Part shown: piece by piece, positions 1 through 10,024 of the stretch
Layout of the letters: each line of letters starts with the position of its first letter
Numbering within the stretch: position 1 is the stretch's first letter
NCBI GenBank assembly: GCA_963729275.1
Contig: CAVSNH010000001.1
Location: 92,357-156,356, forward strand
Origin: CAVSNH01 sp963729275
GTDB taxonomy: Bacteria; Actinomycetota; Acidimicrobiia; Acidimicrobiales; RAAP-2
Length of the DNA stretch: 64,000 bases
Direction: 5' to 3'
The notes under the pieces: model-generated
Seen by the model: the letters and a program-made list of their open reading frames with translations, nothing else
Told to the model about the DNA's origin: nothing
The model's database searches: none
Made by a program: the position numbers and the translations under genes

Positions 1-44
1 GCCTGCTCCACACGCCGGCCGTGGAACGGTACCGGCACCGCAAC

Positions 45-566
45 CTACGAAGTCCGCAGGGTCGAACCGGTCTCGAGGAGGGTTTTGAGACTGGCAAGAA
101 CTGCGGGCCAGCCTTCAGAGATGCCCTGGAGAACGGCGCTACCGGGCTCGAACCCGTCGTGGACGACCGTGAGCCCTACGACGCCGTGCCCGACGTCCTC
201 AATGTCGAAGGCCACCTTGGATCGGGGTTCAGCCCGCCAGGCTTCAGCGGTGGCTTCGTCCATGCCGACTTCGACGGCCCACTCGGGCGTAATCGTGTGC
301 CAGGTGTAGGCCAGCCGGCGGTAGGGGTCGGACTCGAGAATCACCTGTTCGGGGTCGCTCACCACAAGTCCGACTTCCTCATGGGCCATGTCGTACGTGG
401 AGCCCTTTCTCCAGTCCGAGCGAAAGGTCTTCACACCAGCCTTTTGGTGCCGCCAGTAGCGTTTCATGAGGGCCGGGTCGGTGAGGCCCTGCCAGACCCG
501 CTCGGGCGTGGCCAGGATGTAGGTCGTATAGGCAAAGCTCGTTATCTGCTCGCTGCGTGCAGCCAT
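45..566 (-). CDS. SRPBCC (AHSA1-like) domain protein
   Basis: About 173 residues with the pattern of the AHSA1/START-like SRPBCC fold: an N-terminal strand followed by ATPERVWQGLTDPALMKRYW, and a C-terminal helix with EGWPAVLASLKTLLETG, which is how this family usually ends. Members bind small hydrophobic ligands in a deep cavity, and substrates are rarely known. The reading frame stays open further upstream, but the ATG at 566 has a GGAGG eight bases before it and fits the family length, so I chose it. No partner gene is adjacent. A DNA-binding domain, which some relatives sit beside, is absent. The fold call is good and the function is unknown. Confidence 0.8.
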   Translation of the reverse strand: MAARSEQITSFAYTTYILATPERVWQGLTDPALMKRYWRHQKAGVKTFRSDWRKGSTYDMAHEEVGLVVSDPEQVILESDPYRRLAYTWHTITPEWAVEVGMDEATAEAWRAEPRSKVAFDIEDVGHGVVGLTVVHDGFEPGSAVLQGISEGWPAVLASLKTLLETGSTLRTS

Positions 567-879
567 TGCCCTGCCTCCAGTCGTCGAGCCGCCCGGTTGG
601 GATGTCCTGTCATCATCTCTACCCATGGTCGAGGTAGGCCACCTCGCGCTGATGGGGCTGCCCCCGCAGGCCGGCACGGTTGCCTCTGCCCGTCGAGCTT
701 CAACGTGGCGCGTCGGACCCTACCCTTCAGGAGAGGATGTTCGTCGACCTGCCGTTGTGCAGGCTGCCGCTTGTCCCAGATCGCCGGTGGCGAGTCACTC
801 ATCAGGTCCGTTGGGCCGCACCGGCTCTGAGGTCCGGTGCCTGTAGGGTCCGAGAACTGGCACGAGAAAGGGAGTTGCC
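567..879. other. intergenic stretch between divergent genes
   Basis: This is the upstream region of both the AHSA1-like gene and the dienelactone hydrolase. No convincing coding frame, hairpin or repeat is visible. It presumably holds the two promoters. Confidence 0.5.
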
Positions 880-1623
880 GTGCCCCAACGCATGGTGGAG
901 ATCGAGGCCGCAGACGGGACCTGCCCGGCCGCGCTCAGCCTTCCCGCTGGAGAGGGCCCATACCCGGCGGTGATCATGTTTCCCGACGCCGGGGGAATGC
1001 GCGACTCCATGAAGCAGATGGGCGAGCGGCTGTCGGGCCAGGGCTATGTGGTCCTGGTGCCCGACTTCTACTACCGCAACGGGCCCTACGAGCCCATCGA
1101 CATGCGCACCGCGTTCGCCACAAAGGCGACCGCGGAGAAGATCATGGGCATGATGCAGGGCTACACAGTGGACATGGTGGTGCGCGACGCCGGCACCTTC
1201 GTCGACTACCTCGACTCCTTGCCCGAGAAGATGCCAGGTGGCGTCGGTACCACTGGCTACTGCATGGGCGGCCGGCTCTCGCTCATCACCGCTGCGAACC
1301 TGGGGGCGCGCATCGCTGCTGCAGCCTCCTTCCACGGTGGGAACCTCGCCAAGGCCGACGACCCGGACAGTCCCCACCACAAGGCCAACGCCATCGAGGC
1401 CGCCGTGTACGTAGCCGGGGCGATCGAGGACCAGTCGTTCACCGACGAGCAGAAGGACCTGCTGGAGAAGTCGCTCACCCAGGCCGGGGTTGTCCATACC
1501 ATCGAGACCTATCAGGCCCACCACGGCTTCGCCGTCCCTGACAACGCCAGCCATGACGCAGCCGCGGCCGACCGTCACTGGGAGGCCACCGAGCAGTTCT
1601 TCGGATCCGTTTTGAGCCAGTGA
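880..1623 (+). CDS. dienelactone hydrolase family protein
   Basis: A 247-residue alpha/beta hydrolase of the dienelactone hydrolase family. The nucleophile elbow GYCMGG carries a cysteine (residue 128), as in true carboxymethylenebutenolidases, and QAHHGFAVP near residue 214 supplies the catalytic histidine. The N-terminal MVEIEAADGTCPA strand and the LVPDFYYR segment are typical. The family opens lactone rings in aromatic degradation, but many paralogs act on other esters, so the substrate is open. The GTG at 880 follows GAAAGGGAG. An in-frame ATG at 892 is an alternative. The gene stands alone and is followed by a short hairpin. Confidence 0.88.
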   Translation: MPQRMVEIEAADGTCPAALSLPAGEGPYPAVIMFPDAGGMRDSMKQMGERLSGQGYVVLVPDFYYRNGPYEPIDMRTAFATKATAEKIMGMMQGYTVDMVVRDAGTFVDYLDSLPEKMPGGVGTTGYCMGGRLSLITAANLGARIAAAASFHGGNLAKADDPDSPHHKANAIEAAVYVAGAIEDQSFTDEQKDLLEKSLTQAGVVHTIETYQAHHGFAVPDNASHDAAAADRHWEATEQFFGSVLSQ

Positions 1624-1625
1624 CG

Positions 1626-1645
1626 GCCGAAGGGTTCCCCTTGGC
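1626..1645 (+). terminator. possible terminator hairpin after dienelactone hydrolase
   Basis: Three bases after the stop codon lies GCC-G-AAGGG-TTC-CCCTT-GGC, an eight-pair stem with one bulged base and a three-base loop. No T-run follows, so it may be a weak or factor-assisted terminator. Confidence 0.4.
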
Positions 1646-1988
1646 GCAGATGGCTCATAATCACGGCCGATGTTTTCGATCGAGGGTCCTACGTCGTCGC
1701 TGATCCAACTGCCAGAGTTCGCCGGAGCCAGAGCGTCCTATCGCGTAGGTGCGTCGACATTCGTGTCCTCAGCAATGTTGCTCCATCAAGTTCCTCCCCG
1801 AGGGTGACCAGTCGGAGCTGGGCGTCTCCCCGAGGCGTCCGGCGGTGTCGGACCACCAACGGCGAGCACGGTGCGAACCGCCCGCTCCGTAGTTGTCGCA
1901 CTGCTCAGCCTGACGATTGCAGCGTGGCGCGGCTCCGACCGTACGACTCAGCCCCGATACGTTCGGCTGTCCCCGTGCGCCGGCCCCA
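1646..1988. other. intergenic, nothing recognised
   Basis: Between two convergent genes. Short frames exist on both strands but none has an initiation signal or recognisable protein pattern. Confidence 0.4.
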
Positions 1989-2324
1989 TTAGGGCTCGAT
2001 GGCCGTCCACCCGCGACGACGAAGCTCAGCTGCGAGCTGCTCGGCAGGCATGCAACTCATCACTTGCTCTTGGGCGGACCGCCGCCACGCTGGGACATCG
2101 GCTGGATGGCTCCCGTCGGACTCAGCGTCCTGCAGTTGGCCGATGAACGCCGCCGCTTCGTCGCGAGCGAATTTGCCCGCCGCCTGACGCTGGGTGAATC
2201 CCATTGGACCGCGTGCGTCGCGGAAGTCGGTATGGCCGGCGTCCTTGAGGAGGGCCAGCAGTTCTCGTAGCTGCTTCGCCGATGCCGGTGGGCCCAACTG
2301 TTGACCGAACGCCATTGCAGGCAT
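1989..2324 (-). CDS. conserved actinobacterial small protein
   Basis: About 108-111 residues. The N-terminal half, MAFGQQLGPPASAKQLREL followed by LLKDAGHTDFRDARGPMGF and TQRQAAGKFARDEA, has the look of a widespread actinobacterial family of unknown function. The tail, with MPAEQLAAELRRRGW, is probably a short helix. There is no signal peptide, membrane segment or known catalytic motif. The start may be 2324 or the ATG at 2315, and the second matches family members I recall starting at MAFGQQ or a variant. It is not in an operon. I recognise the family pattern but no function. Confidence 0.7.
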   Translation of the reverse strand: MPAMAFGQQLGPPASAKQLRELLALLKDAGHTDFRDARGPMGFTQRQAAGKFARDEAAAFIGQLQDAESDGSHPADVPAWRRSAQEQVMSCMPAEQLAAELRRRGWTAIEP

Positions 2325-2686
2325 TCTTGCTCATGTGACGATGAATCAGTGCGAATGTCCCCAAACACTGGGTAGTGGCCCGTCGGCGGCTCCCCCCCTT
2401 TTGGTCAGACTGCCGTCGGGTTCGCCGCTGAAGGGGTTCGCGAGTCGTGGATCAGCTGAGTCCGATGAGATTCGTGCCGTCCAAGACCAGAGCAGACCTA
2501 TGCCAATCCCGACGACGGCAACGGCGCTCCCCTGCCGTCGTGGAAGATCAAAGGAAGTTGCACGACGCACCGAGTAATTCGAGTCTCCGTAGGAGTGTAG
2601 ACCGGCCCCCTGGCTCAAGTTGTGGTCGACCCGGTGCCCTACAACGGCTGGTGTGGGCGCATCCTACAAGTGCGACACTTGCCGGC
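2325..2686. other. intergenic, upstream regions of two divergent genes
   Basis: No convincing gene. A minus-strand frame (2346-2618) has one hydrophobic stretch (VAVVGIGIGLLW) but no initiation signal, and I do not call it. Confidence 0.4.
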
Positions 2687-3103
2687 ATGGAGCAGCGGAT
2701 TTCACTCATCACGCCCGGCGTCGGGGACGTGGATCGAGCCTGCGCTTTCTACGAGGCACTTGGTTGGTCCGGTGAGTCACCCGACGGCGAGGTCGTTTTC
2801 TTCCAGGCTGGTGGCATGATCCTGGCGCTGTGGGACAGAGCCAAGCTTGGCAATGACAGCTCGGTGAACGACATCGGCGGCTGGGGTGGCGTCACAGTGG
2901 CCCACAATGTCGTCTCGCCCGAGGCCGTCGACTACGTTCTATCCGAAGCCGAAGCAGCGGGCGCAACCATCGCTCGCGCCGCCCGGGACACGTCATGGGG
3001 TGGCTACTCGGGGGTGTTCCTCGACCCAGACGGCCACCCTTGGGAGGTGGCGTACAACCCTGGCTGGCCGATCACTGACGATGGCTCGGTGCGCCTTCAC
3101 TGA
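2687..3103 (+). CDS. VOC (glyoxalase/bleomycin resistance-like) protein
   Basis: A 138-residue single-module vicinal oxygen chelate protein. The first beta-alpha-beta unit runs from ISLITPGVGDVDRACAFYEA, and the second ends in GVFLDPDGHPWEVAYNPGW, the usual closing strand with the metal-ligand glutamate. Relatives include glyoxalases, extradiol dioxygenases and fosfomycin or bleomycin resistance proteins, and the sequence alone does not choose between them. The ATG at 2687 is the family start. The frame is open for 80 codons upstream, but that part has no family pattern. No Shine-Dalgarno sequence is seen, so the message may be leaderless. Confidence 0.82.
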   Translation: MEQRISLITPGVGDVDRACAFYEALGWSGESPDGEVVFFQAGGMILALWDRAKLGNDSSVNDIGGWGGVTVAHNVVSPEAVDYVLSEAEAAGATIARAARDTSWGGYSGVFLDPDGHPWEVAYNPGWPITDDGSVRLH

Positions 3104-3421
3104 CGAGGTCCTTCTGCTATCCGAGTATCTCCTACCTCTTCTGCGAATCGCCAGCGGATCCCGATCGGCCAATCGACGTTTGCCCGCAATGAGGCCCGTC
3201 GAGCCACCGGCCCCGCCAATCTGGAAGATCCGGGCTGTCTTCGCCCACCTCGGGTTTGGTCCACGGGTGTGAAGGGGTACACAGGTCTGGGCGGGTGACC
3301 CAGGGTTAGCGGAGACCCCACCGGCGGAATCGGGAAGCCATCCCGGCCCTGGGTTGGGCGGTGACTACCGGCCGGTAACTCCCGTCGGCAGGTCCTGGTT
3401 GCGACGCTGTCCGCTGCCGGT
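3104..3421. other. intergenic, nothing coding recognised
   Basis: GC-rich spacer. It contains a small inverted repeat (CTGGG around 3286 with CCCAG a few bases later) that could act as a terminator for the VOC gene. No protein pattern was seen. Confidence 0.35.
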
Positions 3422-3597
3422 TCAGGAAAGCCAAGGACGCCGGTGCTCGGCGTGATTCGGGCAAAGGACCATTCCTCCGACGTAGGCCCAGTCGTCGCAG
3501 GCCCTCACGGCTTCCGAAGGTGCAGGTCGGAACTCACGACCAGCTTCCTCGGGCAACCCGCGGCCTCGCACGAAATGACCTTGTTCCCGGTTCCCAC
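3422..3597 (-). pseudogene. frameshifted copy of the 61-residue zinc-ribbon gene
   Basis: Read from a GTG at 3597, this matches the intact gene at 25318-25503 for about 27 residues (GNKVISCEAAGCPRKL), then goes out of frame. The remainder, DDWAYVGGMVLCPNHAEHRRPWLS in pieces, is in the next frame. Aligning the two copies shows a single missing base in the stretch that encodes DLHRSEVV in the intact copy. Both copies end with the same residues and TGA, and similarity continues a little past the stop. I therefore call it a decayed duplicate. A sequencing error is the alternative. Confidence 0.7.
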
Positions 3598-3776
3598 GGA
3601 GGCAGTTCTGCCCAAACGACCGATTGGCGAACGCCCGACGCCATGACAGGAGGACCACCTCGCTCAAATGACCGCCTCGCGGCATCGGTGGGGGCGGAAA
3701 ACCCGCCGTCGACACGGACGGAGTCTGAGGTGTCGGTCAGGCCTGCGGTGAGGTGACAGCCCGGTCTGCGGGCGGG

Positions 3777-4213
3777 CTAGGAGCTCGTCGTGTCGGCCTG
3801 GCTGGCCGCAGCCGGCGGCCGACTCACCACCGTGCCGCCGTGCCGGCTCTCGACCGTTCCCCCGATGGCACCGGAGATGAGGAGAGTGGCGGCAATGGGG
3901 GCGAACCACAGACCGAGGACGAAGGTGAGGGTGGCGAACAGGGCGCCCATGCCCAAAAAGAAGGGCCAGATGCTCGAAGCCGGGAACGACCCGATGTCGC
4001 CGGCACCCTCGGCCACATCCGCGTCGGGGTCGTCGTCCGGCTGGAGTTTCATGTGGCGCGACCACCACAGGTAGTAGGAGCCCGGAAAGATTCCGAGCAG
4101 TGCGGTGCCGATGAGCATGAGGAAGCCGCCGTCCTCGTAGCCCCAGAACCAGTAGACGAGGCCGATGACGCCGAAGAAGGTGCCGATGCCGATGAGGAAG
4201 AGGGCGTAGGTCC

Positions 4214-4217
<4 letters not shown>
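3777..4217 (-). CDS. ctaF: cytochrome c oxidase subunit IV, actinobacterial type
   Basis: A 146-residue membrane protein matching the actinobacterial subunit IV. It has two transmembrane helices at the N-terminus (YALFLIGIGTFFGVIGLVYWFW, given here in part as GIGTFFGVIGLVYWFW, then LMLIGTALLGIFPGSYYLWW), an acidic soluble loop, and two more helices (WPFFLGMGALFATLTFVLGL and a short final one), then a polar tail. It is an accessory subunit of the aa3 oxidase in the cytoplasmic membrane. Its start codon overlaps the ctaD stop by four bases (ATGA), so translation is likely coupled. Confidence 0.9.
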
Positions 4218-5956
<1,739 letters not shown>

Positions 5957-5989
5957 GGCGTTGTTCCTTCGAACGGTTCCGTCATGAGG

Positions 5990-6934
5990 TCACGGGTTCT
6001 TCGGGTACTGGGTCACGTACGGCGGTGGGTTGTTGGCGGCCCCCGAGCCCGAGGCCTGCAGCGTTTGCCCGTTGCGCACCTCCTGGGCGGCCCAGAGGCG
6101 GAAGGCCGGCGGGCTCACGGCCCGCACGCTGAACAGCATCTCGGCATGGTAGAGCCCACAGAACTGGGTGCACTGACCGTCGAAGGTGCCCGAGTGGAGC
6201 ACGTCGAGGTCGAACACGTTGACCACGCCGGGCAGGGCGTAGCGGCTGAAGTTGAAGTCGTGGACGTAGAAGCCGTGGATGACGTCGTCCGATACCAGGG
6301 TGATCTGGACGGTCTGGCCGACGGGCACCACCATCTGGGGCCCGTGGCCGCCGGGGCCGTTGGTGGTCTCTCCGGCCACCCCCACGTTGAGGCTGGGGTA
6401 GTCGAACCGCCAGCCCCACTGGAAGGCGGTCACCCGAATGTTCACCACCGGCTGCCCCGTGGTGGTGACGGTGGCGTCGACCGCCTGGGTGGCGTCGACG
6501 TTGTTCTCGGTGAGCACGGTGAAGAAGAAGAGCACGGCCACGATGAGGACGGGCACGACGGTGTAGAGGATCTCGATGGGCACGTTCTCGTGGAACTGCC
6601 GGGGCATCTCGTCGCTACGCCGCCGGTAGCGCAGCACGGTGTAGAGGATCAAGAGGAAGACCCCGCCGCCGACGATGATGCCGGTCGTCATCATGCCGGA
6701 GTAGAGCCTGAAGATGTCCTGGCCCTGCTTGGTTGCTCCCTTGTTGGCCCAATAGCTCGGATAGAAGCTGCATCCGCCGAGGGCCAAGGAACAGGCGAGG
6801 ACCACACCCACGGTCGTCAACTGGCGGAGCCGAGGATCGCCCCGCTTCGGCGAGCCCTCCTCTGGCGAGGGACCCCCTTCGGCGCGGGCACGCCACGTGT
6901 GGGGCCCCGGCCCGCCCTTTGTGAAGGGGATCAC
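5990..6934 (-). CDS. ctaC: cytochrome c oxidase subunit II
   Basis: About 314 residues. A lipoprotein-type signal with lipobox LALGGC (Cys near residue 54) is followed by two membrane helices (TTGIIVGGGVFLLILYTVL and VPVLIVAVLFFFTVL) and an exported cupredoxin domain. The CuA site is complete: a His in DVIHGFYVHDF, then CTQFCGLYHAEM. The subunit takes electrons from cytochrome c. I chose the GTG at 6934 because a TAGTGT box on the minus strand (6947-6942) lies exactly seven bases before it, the leaderless pattern. The frame is open to a GTG at 6964, which is the alternative start. It heads the oxidase operon. Confidence 0.93.
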   Translation of the reverse strand: MIPFTKGGPGPHTWRARAEGGPSPEEGSPKRGDPRLRQLTTVGVVLACSLALGGCSFYPSYWANKGATKQGQDIFRLYSGMMTTGIIVGGGVFLLILYTVLRYRRRSDEMPRQFHENVPIEILYTVVPVLIVAVLFFFTVLTENNVDATQAVDATVTTTGQPVVNIRVTAFQWGWRFDYPSLNVGVAGETTNGPGGHGPQMVVPVGQTVQITLVSDDVIHGFYVHDFNFSRYALPGVVNVFDLDVLHSGTFDGQCTQFCGLYHAEMLFSVRAVSPPAFRLWAAQEVRNGQTLQASGSGAANNPPPYVTQYPKNP

Positions 6935-6941
6935 GCCGGTG

Positions 6942-6947
6942 ACACTA
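6942..6947 (-). promoter_or_regulatory. -10 box for leaderless ctaC transcript
   Basis: TAGTGT (TANNNT form) on the minus strand, seven bases before the proposed GTG start at 6934. No -35 element was recognised. Confidence 0.4.
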
Positions 6948-7080
6948 GTGGGCACCGGACCCACATTTGTAGTTGAGAGCCGGGTTCTTCACGCCTGGCC
7001 GGACGGCCGGTTCTGCCGGCCGATCGAGCTCGCCGGCGGGCTGGCCGGCGCCCCGCGGCCCGGCGGGTGCGCTCGTCGGG

Positions 7081-8361
7081 TCAGGACTCGCGGGCGGCCC
7101 AGGCGAACACCCCGTGGGCCATGGTGGAGGACGCCTGATCGGCCCGGGCGCTGAACACCTGCCGGCGGCACTCACCGATGGCCGGATCGTCGGGGGCCGC
7201 CAACCAGGCCATCTCGGCCAGGTGCCCGGCCAGCCGGAGGGCGGCTTCGTCGCCGGGGGTTGAGAGGAGACTGAGGGCCCGGTCGGCCAAGGCGCCCGCC
7301 CCGCCGGCCAGGGTGGCCAACTCGGTGGCCAGGGCCCGTTCCGGGGCCGGTTTGAGAGTGGCCGGGTTCCCGTCCCACCAGCCGCCGTAGCGGCGCCACA
7401 CCGTGCGGACGACGAACTCGGGCTCGTCGTAGACGGGCTGGAGGTAGGGCCGTCCCATGAGGTCGGCCGGTGCCGTGACGGTGTGGATGACCTCATCGAG
7501 GCGGGCGCCCCGGTTCATGAGGGCGAGAGTCTGCTCGACCAGCGATTCGAGGAGGGCGGCGGTGTCGGAGAGGGCTTGGCGGATCCGGTCCTCGCCGATC
7601 ACGGGGAACCCGTGGCCGGGAAGGAGTGCCTCGGGTCCTCCCTCCGGCCGGTCGTAGAGGGCGAGCATGCGGCGAAGAGCGTCCGCCCACTCGAGCGGGT
7701 AGCGCTGCACCTTCTGGGGGTTGCCGGCGTTGGGGGAGGCCCAGATGAACAGGTCGCCGCAACACAGGACGTGTCGGTCGGGGAACCAGGTCCAGGTGTG
7801 GTCGTCGGTCTCTCCCCGAGCGTGGTGCAGCTCCACCCGGACCCCGCCCACCTCGAGGTCCAGGTGGTCGCGGTATGTGCGGTCCGGGTAGCGGTACTTG
7901 GTGGGCCATTCGAGGTTGTCGATGGCGAACTGTCGGCGGTTGATGATGGTGTTGAAGCCCGCCGTCTTGATGTACCGGTCGAAGCGTTCGGGCAGGGCCT
8001 CGTGGGCTACGACCACTGGGGCCGGCCACCCGCGCTCGTCCGACTCCGATTCCCACACCGGCACGCCGAAGACGTGGTCGATGTGGCCGTGGGAGTAGAC
8101 GGCGGTGTGCAGCCGCCCTTCCGACCAGTCCCGAAGGATGGCGTGGACCTGTCCGGCGGCAAAGGAGCTGCCCGTGTCGACCAGGAACAGCCCGTCCTCG
8201 GTGTCCACGGCCGAGACGTTGGCGAACGAGGGGACGAAGGCCACACCCGGGCTGATCTCCGCCATCCCGGAGGTGGCGAGGGCTACCGGGTGCACCCGCT
8301 GGGTGGTGACCCGGCCGCTCCAGAGGTCGTCGGCCACTTGCAGGACGTCAGGTGGTGCCAC
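7081..8361 (-). CDS. MBL-fold hydrolase, alkylsulfatase-like
   Basis: A 426-residue metallo-beta-lactamase fold protein. The metal-binding motif SHGHIDH is near residue 90, followed by the later ligands in HHARGETDDHTW and LLPGHGFPV. The C-terminal third (YLQPVYDEPEFVVRTVWRRY, then GGWWDGNPATL) matches the dimerisation domain of SdsA/BDS1-type alkyl sulfatases. It could hydrolyse sulfate or phosphate esters of alkyl chains, but MBL families are functionally broad. No signal peptide is seen, unlike secreted SdsA. The GTG at 8361 has GGAAAGG upstream. It ends the run that starts with the membrane protein at 9084. Confidence 0.8.
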   Translation of the reverse strand: MAPPDVLQVADDLWSGRVTTQRVHPVALATSGMAEISPGVAFVPSFANVSAVDTEDGLFLVDTGSSFAAGQVHAILRDWSEGRLHTAVYSHGHIDHVFGVPVWESESDERGWPAPVVVAHEALPERFDRYIKTAGFNTIINRRQFAIDNLEWPTKYRYPDRTYRDHLDLEVGGVRVELHHARGETDDHTWTWFPDRHVLCCGDLFIWASPNAGNPQKVQRYPLEWADALRRMLALYDRPEGGPEALLPGHGFPVIGEDRIRQALSDTAALLESLVEQTLALMNRGARLDEVIHTVTAPADLMGRPYLQPVYDEPEFVVRTVWRRYGGWWDGNPATLKPAPERALATELATLAGGAGALADRALSLLSTPGDEAALRLAGHLAEMAWLAAPDDPAIGECRRQVFSARADQASSTMAHGVFAWAARES

Positions 8362-8373
8362 GGTCCGCCTTTC

Positions 8374-9084
8374 CTATCGGCCCATCCGGCCCACCGCTCG
8401 TCCGAGGGAGCGGATGCCCCGCCGGGCACCGGCCTCGATGGCCGGACGGTGACGGCGGGCCGCCTTCTGCCCGGTGGCGACCGCTTCGCCGGCCAGGCGG
8501 GCGAGGCGGTCCGTTGTCGAGACGTCGGGTGACGCCGACGGCGCCGACTTCACCCCCTGCACCGGTGGGCCGGAAGCGGTCGGCACCGGTGGGGTCAGTG
8601 GCGATTGTGCGCTGTCCTGGTCGCGAGCCACGGTGGCCGTGGCCTCGACGACCTGGGCGGGCCAAACCCCACGGGGCAGCGGGCCGCCGTCGGTCCGGGT
8701 GAGGGTGGCGAGGCGTACGAGACCGAGCATGGCCAGCGCCAGCACGCCGATGCCAGCGGCACCGGGTCGCAACGCCGGGACCACCAGGGCGGTGAGGACC
8801 AGGGCGATGAGGACCAAGGCGGCCACGACGACACAGAGGACGGCGTGGGCGCGCGGTGGGCAGACCCGCACGATGCCGAGGGGGCCGCGGGCAGAGAGGG
8901 CGAGGAGCCCGAGGGCGCCGGCCGCCAACAGGAGCAGCCAGGCGTGGTCGAGATGCACGGCCACGTCGACCAGCGCCAGCGCGATCAAGAGCTCGGCGGC
9001 CTGTAGCCCCCAGAAGGGCAACCGAAGCCCGAGATGACGCTCAGGTTGGGACGGGTTCGGGCTTCGGGACGGGGCAGCGGCCAC
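8374..9084 (-). CDS. membrane protein of unknown function
   Basis: A 236-residue protein with about four hydrophobic helices in the first 125 residues (LLIALALVDVAVHL, AWLLLLAAGALGLLAL, VLCVVVAALVLIALVL, GIGVLALAMLGLVRLATL), then a Pro/Ser-rich cytoplasmic-looking tail ending in a basic segment (TGQKAARRHRPAIEAG and so on). No family was recognised. It lies 12 bases upstream of the MBL hydrolase on the same strand, so the two are probably co-transcribed. The start is uncertain. A GTG at 9084 is used here without a clear Shine-Dalgarno sequence. Confidence 0.65.
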   Translation of the reverse strand: MAAAPSRSPNPSQPERHLGLRLPFWGLQAAELLIALALVDVAVHLDHAWLLLLAAGALGLLALSARGPLGIVRVCPPRAHAVLCVVVAALVLIALVLTALVVPALRPGAAGIGVLALAMLGLVRLATLTRTDGGPLPRGVWPAQVVEATATVARDQDSAQSPLTPPVPTASGPPVQGVKSAPSASPDVSTTDRLARLAGEAVATGQKAARRHRPAIEAGARRGIRSLGRAVGRMGR

Positions 9085-9127
9085 GTGCTCGGTGACCGGC
9101 TCGGGACGGAGGTGGGTCAGGAAGCGG

Positions 9128-9430
9128 TCAGGACGGCGGGGCGTTCGGCGTGCCCTCGCCGGGCTGGATGGCCGAGGGCTGCGGCGGCGGGTTCACCGCC
9201 ACGGGCGGCGGGGGGCTCACGGCCGGCGGCGGCGCGGTCTGGTTCACCGCGCCCGTCGTCGTGTCCTCAGCACCGCCTTCCTCGAGGCCCTTCTTGAACT
9301 CCTTCTGGGCGGAGCCCAAGGAGCGGGCCAGCTTGGGGATCTGGGTGCCGCCAAAGAGGACCACGACCACCACCACCAGGATGATGACGCCGTCGACCCC
9401 GAAGATGTCAGCAGGCGGGGCAATGGACAC
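9128..9430 (-). CDS. tatA: TatA-type twin-arginine translocase subunit
   Basis: A 100-residue protein with the TatA/TatB plan: a short N-terminal helix (GVDGVIILVVVVVVLFGG), the hinge TQIPKLARSLG, an amphipathic helix (SAQKEFKKGLEEG), then a Pro-rich tail. TatA polymerises to form the pore for folded proteins with RR signals. The phenylalanine of the usual FG motif is present (LFGG). The GTG at 9430 has GGAGG five bases upstream. No tatB or tatC lies nearby. The oxidase genes further downstream are plausible company but share no overlap with it. Confidence 0.85.
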   Translation of the reverse strand: MSIAPPADIFGVDGVIILVVVVVVLFGGTQIPKLARSLGSAQKEFKKGLEEGGAEDTTTGAVNQTAPPPAVSPPPPVAVNPPPQPSAIQPGEGTPNAPPS

Positions 9431-9547
9431 AACGACCTCCGTTTCGACCGGCGGTGCCAGGTTAGACCCCGGCTCCCTGGCATGTAGTTCGAGGCTAAAG
9501 GTCCGGCCAGATGACGGGTGGACCCGACCGTCACGGGGGGTGCGAAC

Positions 9548-9979
9548 TCAGCCGGCCAGAAAGACGCCGAGGACGAGGGCGGCGACGGAGGTCAGGGCAC
9601 CGACGGCCCCGAAGACGGCCTTGCCCCGCGTGGTGGACGAGCGTTGGTGGGCCAGAACGGCGAGGCCGGCCGCCGCCACCACCACGATCTTGGCCACGAG
9701 GACTGCCTTCCAGGCGGCCGGGGCGTTCGAGACCTGGAACGTGCTCACGTTCCAGAATCCGGTGATGACGAGCACGGCGTAGGCCGGCCAGAGCAGGCGG
9801 GCCAGGGCGCGGGCCACAGCTTTGGGCGCCTCTTCACCGAACGTGCGCACGGTGGGCAGGAGGCCGGCCACGGTGAACTGCCCGCCCACCCAGACGGTGG
9901 CGGCCAGCACGTGCAGGGTGAGACGGATGCCGTCCGCGGCACTGGCCAGCGAGGGCGCGTCGGCCAGGATGGGTCGCAC
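9548..9979 (-). CDS. CopD-like small membrane protein
   Basis: A 143-residue protein with four helices: GIRLTLHVLAATVWVGGQFT, YAVLVITGFWNVS, VLVAKIVVVAAAGLAVLAH and VGALTSVAALVLGVFLAG. The HVLAATVWVGGQ motif with its histidine resembles the conserved H-x(5)-WxGG of the CopD domain and related DUF families, implicated in copper handling or heme-related membrane functions. The context (cytochrome oxidase 3.5 kb away, TatA next door) would fit copper supply, but that is inference. The start is uncertain, with a GTG at 9979 used here. Confidence 0.65.
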   Translation of the reverse strand: MRPILADAPSLASAADGIRLTLHVLAATVWVGGQFTVAGLLPTVRTFGEEAPKAVARALARLLWPAYAVLVITGFWNVSTFQVSNAPAAWKAVLVAKIVVVAAAGLAVLAHQRSSTTRGKAVFGAVGALTSVAALVLGVFLAG

Positions 9980-10024
9980 CCGTTCACCCGTTGGCTAACC
10001 GGAGCTCCGCCGTCGGCAGGTCCC

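Noticed and set aside
2346..2618. Minus-strand 90-residue frame with a hydrophobic stretch
   Set aside because: No initiation signal, no family pattern, and it lies in the spacer between two divergent genes.
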